A DNA stretch of 64,000 bases from Mesostigma viride (Eukaryota; Streptophyta; Mesostigmatophyceae; Mesostigmatales; Mesostigmataceae). The notes below the pieces were generated by a model. The model was given only the letters and a program-made list of their open reading frames with translations. It searched no databases and had not been told where the DNA came from. Positions 17,401 through 27,226 of the stretch are shown here, one piece after another. The DNA lies in NCBI GenBank assembly GCA_009746045.1, contig RPFO01000253.1, positions 434,001 to 498,000 on the forward strand, in the 5' to 3' direction. The number at the start of each line of letters is the position of its first letter. The first letter of the stretch is position 1. The translations under genes were made by a program, and so were the position numbers.

Positions 17401-20400
17401 TTACGAAACCTTGTTCAGCAGCTCCAACACGACGTTCACCGTGCCGTCCTCGACCGTTCCCATCGAGTTCCCATCGAGAGCGGTCCCGCTTATGTTGTCG
17501 CTCGCGGGCATCGGGTTGCCGAGGAGGGTGGTCGTGGTCGCCGACCCTTGCGTCTTCACGATCTGGAGTGTCTCGTCGTCTCCGATGCGGAAGCCGTACG
17601 TCACCATGAGCGGTTCCGAGTCGTACTCGTCCGCGTACCGGTACAGCTGCGTGTACATGATCTGGGGCGGGGTCATGGCCGGGGTGGCGGTGGTGTCCAC
17701 GACGCGCCAGTTCTTGAATCCGATGTTGAAAGGGTTGGGCGAAGTGGCCGTCTGGTACGCGCTCCTAGCGCCCAGATAGATCCCGCGGTCGGCGCCGGTT
17801 GCGCTCAGCGACACGCCGGTCACGCCGGTAAACGAGGCGTTCGCGTTATGGTGCGCCATCCGGCAGTCGTCATCGTCGCCGGCGCCCCGTTCACGTACAG
17901 CACCGGTCCCGAGGAGGACAAGAGGACGCCGAGGACGAACTCGCTCGCCCCAACGACGATCCCCGCGGTCTCGGTGTAGTGGTTGCCCGTGAACATGAGG
18001 AGCCTGCCGCCTCGCCACGCCCACACGCTCACGTAACTTCCGGCCGTCCCGTCCTTGCCGATGGTTAACAGTTCGGCCATGTTGGCGTTCGTGTTTGTCG
18101 AGTTCGCGACGCCGCACAGGAACGGGGCCGTCATCGCGGCTCCCGCCCCGGTGCCGACGTCTCCGCCCGTCGCCGTCGACAGGGAGGTGAACGGCTTCAC
18201 GATCCCGGTGACGAGGATCTCGTAACCGCCCGTCGCCCTCCCGATGTTCGTGGCGCTATAATAGGACGTGGTCACCGTCCCGTTTCCGTAGTTAGTCTGA
18301 AAATACCGCCCGTGTGAGACGCCGTGCCCGGGGAGTCGACGCGTACGTGAGCACGGCGGATCCCGTCGCGGCGGTCCCGTTGTCGCCAGCGTCCACATGT
18401 TGGATTCGGTCGACGCGCCCTTTGTGGGCAGGCTGCTGAGGAGCACGTTGGTCCCGGGAGCCTTCCTCTTCGTGGTGTCGATCAGACGCGAGAACATCAG
18501 CTGACCGCCCTTGATGTGCCAGTACGACCCGGTGTTATCGCCCAGCTCCTGTGCGACGTTTCTCTTCCACGTGATCGATCGTTCGGCGGCCTTGCTGTTG
18601 ATCGCCGCGTCGCCCGCGACGACGAGCCCCGCGCCGTCGGCGTTCACGTTCGTCGGCGGGCTCACGAGCTCGATGCGCACGTCGTCAAACGACAGCGGGA
18701 CGGCGTACCCCGCGGAATCGCCTGCCAACACGAGAACGGGGCTCGACAGGGTGTGGTTTGCGAGGGCGGTGCCCGTGGAAACGTTCTTTTGGACGCCGTC
18801 GACGAATATTTCGAAGGTCGATAAAGCGGTCGATCCCGCGACGTACGTCCGCCTCATCGTGACCTTGTACTTCTTCGGCGTCGACGCGGCCATCGCGAGC
18901 GCGTTCGCGGCCGTCGCGAGTGTCACTCCGCTGGCGGTAACATCGATTTTACCGTCGTTGTACAAGAGGCATACGAGATTGACACCAGACGATACGCCGT
19001 ACGAAAACAACTTTCGACTTGTCGTGGCGGGGGTGGGGACCGGTACGCCGTTGAACGAGACGTTGAAAGTGATCTCGTACGACTGGGTGCCGGTCGGGAA
19101 GTTCGCGTTCGCGGGCGTCTCCGCCTTTGCGGACGTGTTCGCGACGTTCACGGACAAGGCGCCGTTCGAGACGATCATGTTGGTCAGGGGGAGGGTGAAG
19201 GTCACGCCCGACGGGATCGCCGTGGTCGGCGCGCTCGTCGCCGAGTTTCCGTCGAATGCCCAGGTTGCGACCGTCGTGTTTTGGGTGTTCGCGAGGCTCA
19301 GGGTCTTCTCCATGATGACCGAGTTCAACACCGTCGTGTTCACGCTCGTCAGCGTCCCGTCCACCTGCACGTTGCCGTTCACCTTGACGACCCCGCTCGC
19401 GGGGTTGAGGAACAGATCCCCGCTCGACGTCGCGATCTTGCCGCCGACGTCCACGTCCGGGCTCTTCAGGACAAGGTCTGCCGCGATGGTCACATTCGAC
19501 GCGGCGGACAGCGAGAGGGTAGGGTTCGTGGTCGACACGCTCGAGTCGACGAACTTCACCTGCTCGACGGCCACGCTGCTGCCGGCGACGGCCGTGTCAC
19601 CCGTGATCCAGAGGTTTCCGCCGTTTCCCGTGTTACCGAGCCCCTTCTTGCTCATGACCGTGACCGCGTCGGCGGAGTAGGTGTGAGCCTGGCGCGTCTC
19701 CGTCGGCACGCCGGCCTGCGCGAGCGTAAAATTGGTGGTCACCTTTTCCGCCGCCGCGTCGGTCGCGGGCACCTGCAGGACGAGTTTCGTGAGAGGGTCC
19801 GCGCCCTCGGCCGCGATGGCCGGGGCGATCGTGATCGCGGACCCGGCTCCCACGCGCACCTCGCCCCCCGACGATTTGTCCGCGGACACGCGCAACTGGG
19901 TGCTCGACCTCAGCTCCATGTCCACGGCCCCCGAGTCGATGACGCCGCGCCATTCGTCTGGGCCGTGCCGGCGGTCGTGAAACCGGTACCCGTGTGGTAT
20001 ACGAGCCCCATCGCGATTTCCTGGTTCACGGGGTCGGTTACCCTCTCGGCTCGCACGGACAAGCTGTCGGGGGTCGGGACGACCGCGGTCGAGCCGGTGA
20101 TCTCCTTCGCCGAGCGGTGCGCGACGAACCGCGAGTCCTGCACGATGACCTCCTTCGTCGCGTCGAAGGGCATGAGCAGGAGGTGGTTGGTCGTGGACTT
20201 GAGGAGCGAGTTGTTCGTTTCGGTCGTCGTACTGTTCTTCGTGTAATCCGCGGTCTGCAACATGCCCTTGTCCGTGCTCATGGACCCCATGACGCGCATG
20301 TTGCCGTGGATCACGACCGTGTTGTCAGGATCGAGCACGGGGTTGGTCCGAGTGGCGTCGTTGCCGCCGGACACGTTCGGCACGATATCGATCTTACCCT

Positions 20401-20509
20401 GCGACACGATCGTCACCCCCGACGTCGTGCTGGTCGGGTCGGACTCGATCTCCTCGGTGTACAGCTTCTTGAGCCTGCCCACGCCCATGTCCTTGAGAGA
20501 AGTGGTCAT
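17401..20509 (-). pseudogene. Giant fibre-like virion surface protein, copy 2 (broken)
   Basis: A tandem paralogue of 13474-17373, sharing the GRLKKLY(S/T)EEI head, the GNLWITGDTAVAGS and GDLFLNPASG shaft repeats and the lectin-like region with VSVWAWRGGRLLMFTGN. It lacks the extra C-terminal domain of copy 1. The coding sequence is now spread over three reading-frame segments, so this copy is broken in about two places and is probably a decaying duplicate. Confidence 0.7.
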
Positions 20510-20674
20510 GTTTACGGGTCTATAGTTGGTCACGAAGAAAATTGTTTTATTAGGATAACGAATCAACGCGGTCGGTCACCGGGGATCCAAGTTGTCGCTG
20601 ATAGCGCATTAGCCGACACGACACGACGCTGACAAAATTATTTCTACGGAAACATCATACAGTCAACAGTCGCC

Positions 20675-20932
20675 ATGAGATGCAAGAGCAAGACGGCCGC
20701 GCACGGCGGTCGATGCAAGAACACGGCGAGGGCCGGGCGGGTCACGTGCGCCGCCCATGCACGCAAGACGCGCACCGCGAGCCACGAAGCCGCGAGTTTC
20801 CGATCGTTCATCCGCGGAATTTTCCGACGCGGACGATCTCGCCACCCCCTCCTTGGGCGTTCTGGTCCTCCTCCGAAGTCCGCGGAGGCGACCCCAGCCG
20901 CTACCGCCGTGACCGCAGCGGGTCCGAGTTAA
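20675..20932 (+). CDS. Small Cys/His-rich basic protein (DUF5763-like)
   Basis: 85 residues from ATG 20675. The N-terminus has C-x9-C-x11-C-x2-H spacing (RCKSKTAAHGGRCKNTARAG, then CAAH), the pattern of the small zinc-binding DUF5763-type motif found in phage, viral and algal proteins. Followed by a basic, Pro/Ala-rich tail. Divergent from the broken fibre copy. Family match is from memory of the motif. Confidence 0.5.
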   Translation: MRCKSKTAAHGGRCKNTARAGRVTCAAHARKTRTASHEAASFRSFIRGIFRRGRSRHPLLGRSGPPPKSAEATPAATAVTAAGPS

Positions 20933-20956
20933 TATCCCAAATCGTTTTATGACACG

Positions 20957-21190
20957 ATGAGTTTCTTCCTGGCGGTGCTTCTCGTCCTCGTCGGACTCTA
21001 CTTCAGTCTAGCCTACGTGTCCGTGCTCGTCGGAGGCCAGATCCCCGACCTTCTCAAGATGCTTCTGGCGCCCGCGACCGGCTCCCTCGCCCTCTTGGGC
21101 GTCAAGTCCGCCTGGCGGCAACGCTCGCGATCGAACGGCGTCGACGTCGATCACCACGACGCGAGGAGACCGCGGGCGACAGGTAACTGA
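20957..21190 (+). CDS. Small viral membrane protein
   Basis: 77 residues. Hydrophobic N-terminal helix (FFLAVLLVLVGLYFSLAYVSVLVGG), a second weaker hydrophobic stretch (LLKMLLAPATGSLALLGV) and a short basic tail. Overlaps the 3' part of the minus-strand ORF at 21008-21502. Function unknown. Confidence 0.45.
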   Translation: MSFFLAVLLVLVGLYFSLAYVSVLVGGQIPDLLKMLLAPATGSLALLGVKSAWRQRSRSNGVDVDHHDARRPRATGN

Positions 21191-21502
21191 CCGCAACACA
21201 CGAGACGGGATGCGGACGGCTTGGCGCACGACCGCGTTCGCGATCATGAGCAGAGCGAACCACGTCATGAACGTCCGCACGACGACGTGCACGCTCTCGA
21301 ATCGGCTGTCGATGACGTCGCGACAATGGCCGGGGTTGTTGTCCCAGATGTCCGACGTCGTCCTCGTCATGGCCGCGCAGATGTCGCTCTCCTTCATGCT
21401 CATCCAGAACCCGAACGCGCCGACAGTCGGCCCCTTCATGAACAGCTCCCGCAAAGGGCGCGTGACCAGCCAGTCGTACGCCTTCGAGACCAGCAGAGAC
21501 AT
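21008..21502 (-). CDS. Viral protein with one hydrophobic segment, unknown
   Basis: ATG at 21502. The first ~110 residues look protein-like (WLVTRPLRELFMKGPTVG, a hydrophobic FMTWFALLMIANAVV segment). The final third lies opposite the small membrane gene at 20957-21190 and may not be meaningful. Convergent overlapping genes are common in compact viral genomes. Family not recognised. Confidence 0.4.
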   Translation of the reverse strand: MSLLVSKAYDWLVTRPLRELFMKGPTVGAFGFWMSMKESDICAAMTRTTSDIWDNNPGHCRDVIDSRFESVHVVVRTFMTWFALLMIANAVVRQAVRIPSRVLRSVTCRPRSPRVVVIDVDAVRSRALPPGGLDAQEGEGAGRGRQKHLEKVGDLASDEHGHVG

Positions 21503-21533
21503 GGCCCACTTACCCTACGATCTCCCTTCGAAA

Positions 21534-22081
21534 CTATTTGAACCGGATCAGGAACCGTCTGCGGGTAATGACCTTGGGACGCACGATCGACCCGAGGTCG
21601 GCCGCGCGGCACCGCTTCCTCGTCCGCTTGACCACGGTCACGCGGATGGCGCGCCCGTTGTTGTGGTGGCACTTGGGCAGCTCCCCGCGAATCTCCGCGA
21701 TGTTGCGCACGGCGTAGTCCACGACCCCGTTCGTGATCGCCCATCGGAAGAAGTTCATCTGTCCCGGGGTCGTCTGCACGACGCGGTCGCCGTGGGCGAG
21801 GGGGTCTTCTTCCGACGCGCGAAAGGGTCGAACATCTTCTTCGAGTAAAAGTCCAGATGTTCGCGGTAGGACATGTACAGGTTGAAGGGGGCGTTCTCGA
21901 CCGGCGTAAGGTACTCGACGTTGTGGATCCTCGCGTAGTTCGTCACGAGCCACTCCAACACGCGCAGGGAGACGAGCTCGTTCTTCGGCTCCGACTCCTT
22001 GTGTCCGCAGATCCCGAACAGCACGTCAAAGTGCCGCGCGTCCCCGAAGAAACGCACGAGCGAACGCTCCAACAACTCCAT
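21534..22081 (-). pseudogene. Conserved NCLDV-type protein (FDPF / GQMNFFRWAI family), broken
   Basis: Two overlapping reading frames together carry motifs that I associate with a conserved giant-virus protein of unknown function: KKMFDPFARR and TTPGQMNFFRWAITNGVVDYA, ending in a basic tail. One break is apparent. It diverges from the gene at 22184, with an A-rich intergenic stretch between them. Confidence 0.45.
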
Positions 22082-22183
22082 GACCTCCGCTCGTCCCGAT
22101 TCGTCCTCCTTTCCGCCCCCAAACAAATTTTCTCCCGAGAACGCGCGCGTAACGGGGACCGAAAAAAAGCGCACGGTGCTAGT

Positions 22184-22999
22184 ATGGCCGCGTTTCTCCC
22201 CGTCCCTCTCGTCCTGCCGCGCGATGCGTCTCCCCGCGAGACCCGCGACGTCTTGCGTTCCGTCGAGGGCGTGTGTCGCTACCACGACCTCCCTCGCCCC
22301 TTTATCAAGGTGGTGAACAAGACCAAAGACCTCGTGGCCGAGCTCGGGAACGACGACTACGTCGTGACGGAATTGCGGAAGGGCGAGTACTGTCTCCTGG
22401 CGTTGGTCCGCGTTCGCGGCGGTCGTACGGTCTGCGCGATCGTGCACGGGGATCGGAACGTGTCGATCGTACGGATGCCGCCTTTCAAGACCAAACTGTT
22501 CAAGGGCACCGTCGCGGCCGGAGTGCTCGGAAGGGACCCTCTGGGCCGTTCCGTGTTCTACGTGCACGACTGTCTCGCGTTCGCGCGTCACTCATTATTG
22601 CATCGCCCGTTCTTGGATAGGATGGAGTACGCGAGGCAGTTGGCGGACATGAACTTTCCGAGTGTGGGAAGTTATTACATTCATACGTTTATTAAGTGCC
22701 TATCGTTCTTGGAAAGCAACGCGGATCACAGGGGCATGGAGAGTCACAACATGCTGTTCCTTCCCCGCGGAGCCCCGTCTCACATGTCCTACGTGGCGGG
22801 GGGCGTTCCTATCCTGTTGGAGAACAAGTCGGGGGACGTTGAGGACCGAGGCTTCCTCACTCGTCCCTCGCGCCCTTCCGGCTTCTCGCTCTTTTCCCTG
22901 TCGCCGCCTTCGTGGGGTCGTACGATACCAAGTACGCCAGTCGCAGCGCGGCCGTCGTCATGGCTGACTCCCTTTTGGCTCCGGACTCCGGCGTTGTAG
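22184..22999 (+). CDS. Possible nucleotidyltransferase-like (capping-enzyme-like) viral protein
   Basis: ATG at 22184. The central region KTKLFKGTVAAGVLGRDPLGRSVFYVHDCLAFARHSLLHRPFLDRM resembles the LF.GTVLDGELV....F.VFD.L...G......R layout of viral mRNA guanylyltransferases, but the nucleotide-binding KxDG lysine motif is not obvious, so it may be a non-catalytic relative. The last ~45 codons run opposite the primase 3' end and look non-native. Capping-related role is inference. Confidence 0.4.
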   Translation: MAAFLPVPLVLPRDASPRETRDVLRSVEGVCRYHDLPRPFIKVVNKTKDLVAELGNDDYVVTELRKGEYCLLALVRVRGGRTVCAIVHGDRNVSIVRMPPFKTKLFKGTVAAGVLGRDPLGRSVFYVHDCLAFARHSLLHRPFLDRMEYARQLADMNFPSVGSYYIHTFIKCLSFLESNADHRGMESHNMLFLPRGAPSHMSYVAGGVPILLENKSGDVEDRGFLTRPSRPSGFSLFSLSPPSWGRTIPSTPVAARPSSWLTPFWLRTPAL

Positions 23000-24190
23000 T
23001 CGAGAACAGGCGCACCGACACCTCGTACGGGATCGGACTCGGCTCCGACCGGAACCCGCGACATTCGTCGTCGAAACAGCGTTGGAACACGCCGTTGCGA
23101 GTGATCTCGAACCACACGTTGTTGTTGGCGTGGGCGCGGTCCACGTTTTTGCAGACGTGCGAGCGACTCCAGACCCAGTAGACGCTCGACTGCCCTTCGC
23201 CCTCCTTGAACACGTTGCTGATGGGGATCCCGCGGAGCGCCTCCTTGACGGCCGCGTACAGCCGTCCGTCTCGCGGCAGCGCGTTGCCGTTGTGAGGCGA
23301 CGCGTGGGACGTGCGGACCTGGGGTACGCGGTCCCGTCCTTTCCGCGCACCCGGGAGCTCGACGAGCTTGGCGTCGTAGTACGGCGGGGGCACGAGTTCC
23401 ACGGGTTCCTTGATGACCTCGTCGTACGTGCGGACGGACGTCAGGAACAATTGCTCCAACGCAGTGCGCTGGCCGCTCTCCTCCGCGACGTTGCCGTCCC
23501 CGTCGAGCTCGCGCAAGTACGTGTACGGTCGCTTCTCGTGGATCTTGCCGTAGGTACACCCGCACTCCCTCCGTATCTTGCGTTTGCCGTCGCAGAACAC
23601 GCAGGGACACGCCCCCGTCGACGAGCCGCCCTTGCACCCGCCCTCGATCTCTTTCTCCAGCTTGCGCAGTTTCTCGGGGCACACGGTGCAGCGGACGCAT
23701 TTGAACGAGAACAGCATGCGCAGGCCGTTGTCCATCATGACCGAAGGGTCCACGACGGCGTTCCACGAGTTCCCCGTCCTGTCTCCGAACGCCTCGTGCA
23801 GTTTGCATAGGATGTACCCCCTGAGTTGCAGCGCCCTCGCCTTGTTGATCGGGACGCCGGGCCAGTGCAAGTGGAACCCCGTCTTGATTTTCCCGTCCGG
23901 TTTCCTCTTCGTGGGCGCGCTGCAGATCACCATCATGAAGTCCGTGTCCTCGCGCTCCGTCACGGTCTCCTTGACGGCCGCGTGGATCAAGGGGATCCAC
24001 TTGTCGAGGATCTCGTCCGTCAGGTCGACGTCGTCCTCGCAGTCCAGGTCGAGGAAGAAGGGGAACAGGGGGAACGATTTCTGCTCGACGATGAAGTTGG
24101 GTCGGCCCGCCTTCGCGTCGCTGGCGATGAGTTTGTAGAACGCAGGCAGGTCCTCGTGGTCGACCACCGCCCGCCCGCCCTCGAACCCGT
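22857..24190 (-). CDS. DNA primase, herpesvirus UL52-type (archaeo-eukaryotic primase superfamily)
   Basis: Synthesises RNA primers for viral DNA replication. Visible are the metal-binding acidic motif FPFFLDLDCEDD, the second motif GFHLHWPG, RMLFSFKCVRC, and a C-terminal zinc site (NNNVWFEITRNGVFQRCFDDEC) typical of UL52 / NCLDV primases. A Cys-rich insert (CPCVFCDGKRKIRRECGC) lies mid-protein. The frame enters from about 24190 without an obvious ATG (the first valine codon GTG at 24167 is a candidate), so the start is uncertain. The next gene upstream, 24191-24673, abuts it. Confidence 0.75.
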
Positions 24191-24673
24191 CTAGCAGCAG
24201 ATGTCACCGATCGTCGCTCCAGGCCCCCCGTCGGGCCGCACAGCGACATCGGCGGACCGCTCCAGTATGAATTCCGCGAGCCTCGGAGCGTCGAACCCAA
24301 TGACGGTCCTGTCCGGCAACACGAGCTTGAACACGCGGGATTTGTGCGGGAGCGGTTCGAGCATGATCATGTCCTCCTTGTTTTTCGGGAACAGGGCGAC
24401 GTGCTTCTTGATGCGCGCGATCGCCTTGGCCCTCGCGAGGAACGTCCTCCTCGCCCATCGCTGGATCTTGCGCGCGGCCAGCACGGCGACCAGACTGGCT
24501 TCCGCCTGCCGCTTGGTGATCCATTTGGGGGTGACGAACCCCAGTTTCGTACACAGCTGACGGATATCGACCACCGTGAGCGGGGAGAACCGTCTCTTCC
24601 CTATACCCTTCACGACCGACGCGTTCAAGGCCAGACTCCGACATATCCTAACAGGAGGTAGTTTTTTCCTCAT
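24191..24673 (-). CDS. IQ-motif viral protein with C-terminal FDxxxLAxFI motif
   Basis: 160 residues, ATG at 24673. A basic N-terminal region carries an IQ-like helix (ARKIQRWARRTFLARAK). The C-terminal part RVFKLVLPDRTVIGFDAPRLAEFILE resembles the short F.lv...g...gfd...La.yi motif that recurs in giant-virus proteins. Likely expressed with the primase just downstream. Function unknown; the IQ motif may or may not bind calmodulin. Confidence 0.5.
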   Translation of the reverse strand: MRKKLPPVRICRSLALNASVVKGIGKRRFSPLTVVDIRQLCTKLGFVTPKWITKRQAEASLVAVLAARKIQRWARRTFLARAKAIARIKKHVALFPKNKEDMIMLEPLPHKSRVFKLVLPDRTVIGFDAPRLAEFILERSADVAVRPDGGPGATIGDICC

Positions 24674-24823
24674 TCCCTACAGAGCCCCCGGAGAATAATC
24701 CGTCGAGAGAGATGAGGAGGAGGAGCGAGAGGCGGCTTATCAACCCTTCCGACCGATGTCGGTTAGCCGACACGATCGTGTTGGAATGGGGTTACAAATA
24801 TAACCGCCGCGTATATCGAGACG

Positions 24824-25048
24824 ATGGACGATTTCGAGATCGATCGGACGGCCATGATCAAAATGTTCGAACAACTCGGCGGGCTACCGTCGGATCTGAT
24901 CGACGCGCTCAAGGCCGCGGAAACGGACGCGGAGTTCATCGACGCGATCGAAACCATATCCCGACGGCGGTTATCGCCCCCCGCCGGCGCCCCGCACCCA
25001 CCCCCACCCCCAAACCCCAGAAAATGTGGCGCAAAATGGCGACGTTGA
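24824..25048 (+). CDS. Small acidic-then-Pro-rich viral ORF
   Basis: 74 residues, ATG at 24824. An acidic helical head (MDDFEIDRTAMIKMFEQLGG) is followed by a Pro-rich run and a basic tail. It overlaps nothing else of note and sits in a divergent gap, which favours it being real, but nothing in it is diagnostic. Confidence 0.4.
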   Translation: MDDFEIDRTAMIKMFEQLGGLPSDLIDALKAAETDAEFIDAIETISRRRLSPPAGAPHPPPPPNPRKCGAKWRR

Positions 25049-25092
25049 GAGCCAGGAGACGTTGTAAATAACTTTATTTATCCGAATATGTA

Positions 25093-25902
25093 TCACAAAA
25101 GGTCCAAGTTCATGGCGGACTCGTGAGGACCGTTCACCACTATCAAATGGGCGATGGCGGAGGCCACCGCGTGGAACGGCGTCAACCCGCTGGCATGTTG
25201 GTACACGTCCTTGGCGACCCCGAGTATGGCGTTCACGAGGGCTTCCGCGACTTCGCGCGTGACCCCCTTGGCCTGCACCATGGACGCGACGTGCACTAGG
25301 GAGCAGACGGCGACCACGTCCACGTCGGCGGCGTGCATGGCGGTGGCGAGGGCGAGTCGCAAGAGAGCGGAGTCGACGGGGTCGTCGCTTTGAGCTCTGC
25401 GTACGAAGTGCGACGCGAGCGTTTGCAAGACCCCGACTTGATCGACTTCCGCTACAAACTCGGACAACCGCGAGTCATGAAACAGGGCGACGGCGGAGTC
25501 AAAGTCCCCCGCGCGCTTCGAGAAGTCCGGCGCCGGCGCCTCGCCGTCTCGACGATCGTGGATTTCGGCGTCGACGGCGGCGTACAGGTCCCTCCACTGC
25601 GAGGGGGATATCGACATCCCGTCGAAACCGGACAGGTATTGCAAGGACGTTGAGCGGGCGACGGCGAACACCGGACACCCGTACTGTTCTCGCGCCTCTT
25701 TCGGGAACAGCAGAGCCCCGAGACACGCCCTGTGTAATTCGGCGACGTACGACTGCGGCACGTTTAACGGACAGGACTTGAGCGCGTACTTGCCCAATTC
25801 CTCGACCATGGGCTGCAAGTAATCCGGGTCGACGACGGACCCTTCCATCATCATTTTGAACCTGGACAGGTTGGCGTGGAGGTTTCGGTCGATGCGCAAC
25901 AT
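25093..25902 (-). CDS. Viral helical protein, unknown function
   Basis: 269 residues from ATG 25902. Almost wholly alpha-helical, with Ala/Val-rich helices in the C-terminal half (ALLRLALATAMHAADVDVVAVCSLVHVA). No transmembrane segment, enzyme motif or repeat recognised. Divergent from the membrane-protein gene at 25962 with only ~60 bp between starts, suggesting a shared compact promoter containing a TTTTATAG stretch. Confidence 0.55.
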   Translation of the reverse strand: MLRIDRNLHANLSRFKMMMEGSVVDPDYLQPMVEELGKYALKSCPLNVPQSYVAELHRACLGALLFPKEAREQYGCPVFAVARSTSLQYLSGFDGMSISPSQWRDLYAAVDAEIHDRRDGEAPAPDFSKRAGDFDSAVALFHDSRLSEFVAEVDQVGVLQTLASHFVRRAQSDDPVDSALLRLALATAMHAADVDVVAVCSLVHVASMVQAKGVTREVAEALVNAILGVAKDVYQHASGLTPFHAVASAIAHLIVVNGPHESAMNLDLL

Positions 25903-25961
25903 GTTGGAGACAGAACGCTCGCCATGGGCTCTCGTTCGCCTTTTATAGCATCGGTATAGGA

Positions 25962-26426
25962 ATGGAAACACCGACACGACCGACACCGACGGTCACGAAC
26001 GATTTGAAACCGCCCCGGATCGAGTCGTTCCAATCCGCGCCGCCCGCCACGCCTCCGCCGACGTCCGTACTGTACTTGTCGTTCGGCGGAGGGTACCGCG
26101 TCGCGAACCTCTTGTTCTTCCCTGTCATCTTCGCCGTCTTGGCGTTTTTCGTGGATAGGGCCCTCGTGCGACGCGTGAACAAGGAGAACCACCGGACGTT
26201 CCAATTCCTTCGCGCTCTGCCACACGTTTTGTACGGAATCGTGACGTGCGTGATCTTCGTCCCCGACTGGATCCGCGCGGGGTGGTTGCGCGCGTCGGCG
26301 TCCATCGCGATCGTTCTATACGTCAAGCTGGCGGTCTCCGCCTTCTACACGTCGGTGACGTCTCACGTGCTCCAGCGACTCCAGACGCGCTCCGTCGTGC
26401 GCGACGCGCAGACCGACGCGAAATAA
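25962..26426 (+). CDS. Viral multi-pass membrane protein
   Basis: 154 residues, ATG at 25962. A Pro/Thr-rich N-terminus is followed by hydrophobic segments near residues 49-66 (VANLLFFPVIFAVLAFFVD), 88-105 (VLYGIVTCVIFVPDWI) and 108-128 (LRASASIAIVLYVKLAVSAFY), then a basic cytosolic-type tail. Probable envelope or inner-membrane protein of the virion; family not recognised. Confidence 0.55.
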   Translation: METPTRPTPTVTNDLKPPRIESFQSAPPATPPPTSVLYLSFGGGYRVANLLFFPVIFAVLAFFVDRALVRRVNKENHRTFQFLRALPHVLYGIVTCVIFVPDWIRAGWLRASASIAIVLYVKLAVSAFYTSVTSHVLQRLQTRSVVRDAQTDAK

Positions 26427-26444
26427 TTCTCTCCCCATCCGTCA

Positions 26445-26735
26445 ATGACGTCCCTTCTCCGCTGTTTCCGGCCACGCCAAGTGCACGCGAACAAGAACGA
26501 GGGGACCGTGATCGCGGGGTCGCTCCTCCCGCCGGATCTCGTCGCCGACGCGTCGAAATCCTCGAAAAAAGGCTCGCGGCTTAAACCACACGATGCCAAC
26601 GCACACCCGCTTCCATCCGGACACCCTGGCCGCCCACTCCCGCTTCCTGGACCCTCTTCCTACATGGACGCCTCCCGGCACGGTCACATTACAAGCCCCT
26701 CGCTTATCAGTTCCCAATCGAACCGAGATGAGTGA
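26445..26735 (+). CDS. Short ORF, doubtful
   Basis: 96 residues from ATG 26445, 18 bp after the preceding membrane-protein gene. Basic and Pro/Ser-rich without structure. An overlapping ORF in another frame (26593-26784) is equally undistinguished. Kept because spacing matches the compact local gene order. Confidence 0.25.
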   Translation: MTSLLRCFRPRQVHANKNEGTVIAGSLLPPDLVADASKSSKKGSRLKPHDANAHPLPSGHPGRPLPLPGPSSYMDASRHGHITSPSLISSQSNRDE

Positions 26736-26797
26736 GCGAAAAAAAACGGATAAGATCCATTCATTGACAGGGGTTAATATGTAAATCTGTTGTATAC

Positions 26798-27217
26798 ATG
26801 TCTCCCGAAGTGCGCGACTTGGAACTAGAAGAACTGCACAGCGCCCAGTCGTCGTACATGAAGGAGGTCGGGGGGAGGAGAGAGGCGGTCGTGGGCAGTG
26901 CGGGGGGGATAAAAGGCTCGTTCTTGCTGGACGAGAAGCACCGCAAGGTCATCGTGGTGAAGGAGTGGACCAAATGGGAACAAGGGGTGTCTGAACTTGC
27001 TCATTACAAAACGGAGTACCCAGGATACACTCTCGAGCTGCACCTGTTTCGGGGAAGCGGCTCTACAAACATGCCCCCCTCCTATCTGCAATTCGTCCGG
27101 TTCGTGTGCAAGAGTCACCGATTCCGAGTGACCATCCACAAGGGCGCGGTTTTCCCGCTTTCCACCCCGTGGTGGAAAACCTCCCACCTTTGTTGTTTTA
27201 AGCCGTCATTTGGATAA
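26798..27217 (+). CDS. Viral protein of unknown function
   Basis: 139 residues from ATG 26798. The first 100 residues look globular: helical start, then KGSFLLDEKHRKVIVVKEW and a beta-alpha-beta-like stretch YPGYTLELHLFRGSG. The last ~20 residues are Trp/Cys-rich. No family recognised. Convergent with the glycosyltransferase-like gene ending at 27227. Confidence 0.45.
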   Translation: MSPEVRDLELEELHSAQSSYMKEVGGRREAVVGSAGGIKGSFLLDEKHRKVIVVKEWTKWEQGVSELAHYKTEYPGYTLELHLFRGSGSTNMPPSYLQFVRFVCKSHRFRVTIHKGAVFPLSTPWWKTSHLCCFKPSFG

Positions 27218-27226
27218 ACCCGCCAC

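Noticed and set aside
15427-17979. 850-codon plus-strand ORF
   Set aside because: It lies opposite the fibre-like gene, is extremely Arg/Val/Asp-rich and has no domain; an antisense shadow of GC-rich codons.
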